Source of the DNA: Trueperaceae bacterium
GTDB lineage: Bacteria > Deinococcota > Deinococci > Deinococcales > Trueperaceae
Direction: 5' to 3'
DNA length: 9,168 nucleotides
Assembly: GCA_029210865.1 (NCBI GenBank)
Contig: JARGGE010000088.1
Span: 1-9,168 of the forward strand
The first letter of the stretch is position 1. The number at the start of each line of letters is the position of its first letter. The notes under the pieces were generated by a model. That model ran no database searches. It was not told the origin of the DNA and saw only the letters and a list, made by a program, of their open reading frames with translations. Shown here in pieces: positions 6,495 through 9,168 of this stretch. Both the position numbers and the translations under genes were made by a program.

Positions 6495-7673
6495 TCAGCG
6501 ATCCCGCGGCGCCACCCGCGACCAGAAGGCGCTGAACGACCGCGGCGCCGCCGTGGCGGTCCAGCGGTGGGCGAAGGCGGTCGGCGCCGGGTCGCGCGGC
6601 CCGGGCCAGTGCGCGACCGCCGGGTGCGCGCGGTGCACGAGCGGCGCGGCGCGGCCGGCCGCAGCGTCCGCCGCGCGCGGGGCCAGCACTTCGCGCGCGT
6701 CGCCCACCCCCACCCGCAGGCCGGGCACCTGTCTGGCCGCGGCCAGCAGCCAGGCGAGGCGCGCGGGGCTCCACGGGTGGCGGGCGAAGAAGGCGGGCTC
6801 GAGCAGCAGCCAGCGCTCGGCGTCCTCGTCGGCGCGCCACGCGGGGTCGAGCCCCCAGGGGTGGTAGGCGAGCAGCGGCCGCACCGGGTCGAAGGTGGGC
6901 GCGGGCAGGTCCGGGACGACGCTCGGCAGCTCCAGCTCGACCGTGGCGCGCAGCGCGTCGGGGACGGCGCCGGTCAGGAGGTCGTCGCGGGGTCGGTCGA
7001 GGAAGGTGCCGCGTTGCGCGGTGCCCGCGAAGCGGTTCAGGTTCGCCTGGTCGGCCACGTAGGGCTTCGCGGAGCCGCTGCCCGCCACCCACTGCCACGA
7101 CAGCGCGTTCGAGGCGAGGTCGCCGTCGAGCAGGTGGAACTGGAACCACGCGGCGCCGGCGCGCCAGTCGGCGCCGGCCACGTGGCAGGCGACGCTCGCG
7201 AGCCACATGCGCGCGTGGTTGTGCACGTACCCTGTATCGACGAGCGCCCGGACGGCGGCGTCGAGCGCCTCGATGCCGGTGGCGCCGGCCACGAGCGCCC
7301 CCGGCAGCCGCCGCGGACCGGCGTCCAACGCGAGGCGCGGCTGCGGACCGAAGCGGTCGCGCAGGATCGCCGCGCCCTCGCGGTCGTGCGCCAGCCGGAA
7401 GAACTCGCGCCAGGCGAGCTCCTGCGCCAGCTTGCCGGCGTCCGGCCCCACCGCCGCGAGGACCTCGGGCACGCTCAGCAGGCCGTGGGTGAGGTAAGGC
7501 GAGAGCCGCGTGACGGCGCCGCGCAGGTGGTTGCGGGTGCGCGCGTACGCGGCCGCGTCGACGGCCACCAGGCGCGCGAGGGCCGCGGCGCGGGTGGGGG
7601 GGAAGGCGTCCGCGACGGCGGGTGGGAGGGTCAGCTCCGCGGCCGCCACACGAGTGAATGAGGCGGGATGCAC
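6495..7673 (-). CDS. Short photolyase/cryptochrome-family FAD-binding protein
   Basis: This belongs to the DNA photolyase/cryptochrome superfamily, which uses FAD and blue light for DNA repair or signalling. It is 392 residues long and lacks the N-terminal antenna domain. The FAD-binding domain begins almost at once: RTRNHLRGAVTRLSPYLTHG (45-64), LAWREFFR (86-93), TGIEALDAAVRAL (132-144), TGYVHNHARMWLAS (147-160), ADWRAGAAWF (168-177), LLDGDLASNALSWQW (181-195) and AGSGSAKPYVADQANLNRF (197-215). N189 is at the place of the flavin-N5-facing Asn of E. coli PhrB, and W170 and W193 correspond to two of its Trp triad. The third position appears to be L127. Residues about 260-392 are not FAD domain and resemble a small alpha/beta region. 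The start is GTG without a ribosome binding site, perhaps leaderless. Repair activity, substrate (CPD or 6-4) or a cryptochrome role cannot be told from sequence. Confidence 0.85.
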   Translation of the reverse strand: MHPASFTRVAAAELTLPPAVADAFPPTRAAALARLVAVDAAAYARTRNHLRGAVTRLSPYLTHGLLSVPEVLAAVGPDAGKLAQELAWREFFRLAHDREGAAILRDRFGPQPRLALDAGPRRLPGALVAGATGIEALDAAVRALVDTGYVHNHARMWLASVACHVAGADWRAGAAWFQFHLLDGDLASNALSWQWVAGSGSAKPYVADQANLNRFAGTAQRGTFLDRPRDDLLTGAVPDALRATVELELPSVVPDLPAPTFDPVRPLLAYHPWGLDPAWRADEDAERWLLLEPAFFARHPWSPARLAWLLAAARQVPGLRVGVGDAREVLAPRAADAAAGRAAPLVHRAHPAVAHWPGPRDPAPTAFAHRWTATAAPRSFSAFWSRVAPRDR

Positions 7674-7678
7674 GACCC

Positions 7679-7684
7679 AGGCTA
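7679..7684 (-). promoter_or_regulatory. Possible -10 element for leaderless start of the photolyase-like gene
   Basis: On the - strand, TAGCCT ends five bases before the GTG at 7673, and no Shine-Dalgarno sequence is present. A TAnnnT box at this distance would place the transcription start on or next to the start codon, the arrangement common for leaderless genes in Deinococcus. No -35 is recognisable. A six-base match in a GC-rich gap is weak evidence. Confidence 0.3.
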
Positions 7685-7765
7685 TCGGGCTCGCCGACCG
7701 ATCGCCGTGCGCTCGGGTCCGATTCGCTCCGCCCGCCCGACGGCGACGGTGGAATTGGCGCGGCT

Positions 7766-9168
7766 TCAGGGAGTGGCTGGGGCACGTGGACGGGTCGGGC
7801 GTTCGCGCGCGGGTGCGTTCGCATCCGTGCCGCCCGATGCGTCGCTCCGAAGCGAGGTCAGGTCGATCGCCTCGACGGCCTCATCCGGCGCACCGTTCGC
7901 TTCGAACGCCTCGAGCTCGGCCTCGATGACCGCGTTCGCGCGTGCGGCCTCCAACCACAGCTCGCGCATGCCGGCGATGGAGAACCAGTACTCGAACCGG
8001 TCTCCGAGCGTCAACGGTGGCAGCTCCGACGCATCGAGACGCCCCGTCTGCGCGCCGTCGGCGGCGAACCGAACGTCGAGGCCCGTCGCGCCCTCGCCCG
8101 AGTCGCACCCTTTGAACGACAGGAGGAACACCGTACCCGGTAAGGCACCCGTTTCGTCCGGCTGGACGAGGGCGCGACCGCGCAGACGCAGGAGCAGGGG
8201 CGTCGTCGGAAGGCGCCAGGTGATCCTGCTGGGATCGCGGTCGGTTGCGAGGCGCGACCAGACGAGGCGGTGGGCGTCGACCGATAGGCGTTGGCCTTCG
8301 ACGCTCACCTCGTCGAGCCATACGGTGCGGCCCGGGTGCATGCGTCGCCGCTCGATGGGCCCGGAAGGATCGACGGGCGCGGCCTCGGGTCCGCCGCGGC
8401 CCGTTGCGGCTCGGCGGTGGTACGCAGCTCCGGAGAGGGCGCCCTCGCGCTCGAGCTGGGCGGCGATCCGCTGGTGCAGGCGCATCTTGAGGCCAGGGTG
8501 CACCCCAGTCCGGACCATCCGTGCCGCGAGTCCGTCGGTGAAGCTCCAGGCCGCACCGTCGTGCTCCAGCCAACCCATCCGTTCGAGCTCCTCGGCCTGA
8601 TGCTCCGACTCCAGCACCGCGAGGAGCGCGTCCGAGAACGGACCCGGATGCACGCTCAAGCGCTCGAGGGCGCGCCGGGAGGCTTCGCTCAAGCGACTGG
8701 CCTCGAGCATGATGGCGGCCCGCAGACGTTGGGGCACGGGCAGGTCGCTGGTCATGGCGCCCTGCTCGCAGAGCTTGACGAGTTCCGTGAGGTACCCCGG
8801 GTTGCCGCCGGCCTCCAAGTAGAGGCTTGCCCGTTCGCGGAACCCCATGCCCTGCGGCAGCGAGGGGCGTGCGTCGGGCCACGCGATCGGCCCGAACCCG
8901 ACGAGGCGCATCCGTTCGGGCGCCACGTGGGCGCGCAGCCGCAGCAGGACGCGCGAGTCCTCGCGGAAGGTCGAGCGCCCCAGAGCCCACACGCTCCGAT
9001 CGTCGCGGACGATGCGATCGGCCAGCGCGTCGTCGTCTTGCTGGTCGGGCCCGACGTAGCGGACGGCCATCCGGTCGTCCGACGGGTTCTCGGTGAAGGG
9101 CAGCTCGAGCCGGCGTGCGAGGTCCCTCGCCAGCCCGCGCCGTCCGGAACCGGGCGCGCCCTCGAGCA
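7766..9168 (-). CDS. Regulator-like protein with degenerate AAA/STAND-type ATPase domain and beta-rich C-terminus, 5'-partial
   Basis: I do not recognise a named family. The frame is open to the window edge, so the start lies outside; an ATG at 9070 is internal, because the codons before it encode domain sequence. Numbering from the first complete codon (9166), residues 3-10 read GAPGSGRR, in the place of a Walker A motif (GxxGxGK[ST]) but with both key residues replaced by Arg. Around residue 60 the stretch SVWALGRSTFREDSRVLLRL resembles a Walker B region without its acidic pair. At about 120 the GGNPGYLTELVKL motif matches the GNPxxLxEL helix of AAA_16/MalT-like regulators. A winged-helix-like segment follows (about 150-240; FTDGLAARMV...RLHQRIAAQLE). 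About 280-420 is beta-rich, containing TVWLDEVSV and WRLPTTPLLLRLRGRA. The last 30 residues are a disordered Arg/Pro/Ala tail. Its role is most likely regulatory or scaffolding. The effector, DNA-binding domain and partner are not visible here. Confidence 0.75.
   Translation of the reverse strand, partial: LEGAPGSGRRGLARDLARRLELPFTENPSDDRMAVRYVGPDQQDDDALADRIVRDDRSVWALGRSTFREDSRVLLRLRAHVAPERMRLVGFGPIAWPDARPSLPQGMGFRERASLYLEAGGNPGYLTELVKLCEQGAMTSDLPVPQRLRAAIMLEASRLSEASRRALERLSVHPGPFSDALLAVLESEHQAEELERMGWLEHDGAAWSFTDGLAARMVRTGVHPGLKMRLHQRIAAQLEREGALSGAAYHRRAATGRGGPEAAPVDPSGPIERRRMHPGRTVWLDEVSVEGQRLSVDAHRLVWSRLATDRDPSRITWRLPTTPLLLRLRGRALVQPDETGALPGTVFLLSFKGCDSGEGATGLDVRFAADGAQTGRLDASELPPLTLGDRFEYWFSIAGMRELWLEAARANAVIEAELEAFEANGAPDEAVEAIDLTSLRSDASGGTDANAPARERPTRPRAPATP

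Noticed and set aside
6183..7661. 492-codon open frame on the + strand
   Set aside because: It is antisense to the photolyase-like and M24 genes, both of which have clear family motifs. Its translation is Gly/Arg/Ala-rich without recognisable domains.
1..9168. tRNA, rRNA, CRISPR array, insertion sequence, phage or defence genes
   Set aside because: No direct-repeat/spacer pattern, transposase or integrase motifs, tRNA cloverleaf or rRNA stretch was seen; almost all of the window is accounted for by six ordinary genes.

Overview
The window is about 9.2 kb of very GC-rich bacterial chromosome carrying six protein-coding genes and no RNA genes, insertion sequences or CRISPR arrays. Three clues point weakly to Deinococcota (Thermus, Deinococcus, Trueperaceae or relatives): the GC content, a solute-binding protein with an ...ALAQ signal peptide and no lipobox, and a possible leaderless start. 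This is inference; other GC-rich phyla cannot be excluded. No gap between genes exceeds 150 bases.

Layout. Bases 1-1285 (+) are the 3' part of nirS, covering the heme d1 propeller domain of cytochrome cd1 nitrite reductase. A convergent gap (1286-1425) holds a strong hairpin that can stop transcription from both sides. Everything to its right is on the - strand. Reading in the direction of transcription, from right to left, the genes are: (a) 9168-7766, the 3' part of a regulator-like protein with a degenerate ATPase domain and an unrecognised beta-rich C-terminal region; (b) 7673-6495, a short photolyase/cryptochrome-family FAD protein; (c) 6367-5183, an M24 (Xaa-Pro type) metallopeptidase; (d) 5035-3398, a periplasmic peptide-type solute-binding protein; (e) 3323-2361, a DppB-like permease; (f) 2364-1426, a DppC-like permease.

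Genes c-f read as a peptide uptake and use module. The binding protein captures oligopeptides or dipeptides, the two permeases form the membrane channel, and the M24 enzyme could cleave imported Xaa-Pro peptides. No ATPase gene (DppD/DppF type) is present, so energising subunits must come from elsewhere. Non-coding structure within the module is notable. Two hairpins sharing the same 7-base arms precede the binding-protein gene, another hairpin separates it from the permeases, and the two permease genes overlap by ATGA.

Nothing in the window is clearly a new defence or mobile system. The points most worth a second look are the regulator-like protein whose Walker A and B motifs both appear lost, the short photolyase-like protein whose small alpha/beta region seems to lie after rather than before the FAD domain, and the twin hairpins that could form alternative pairings ahead of the binding-protein gene.
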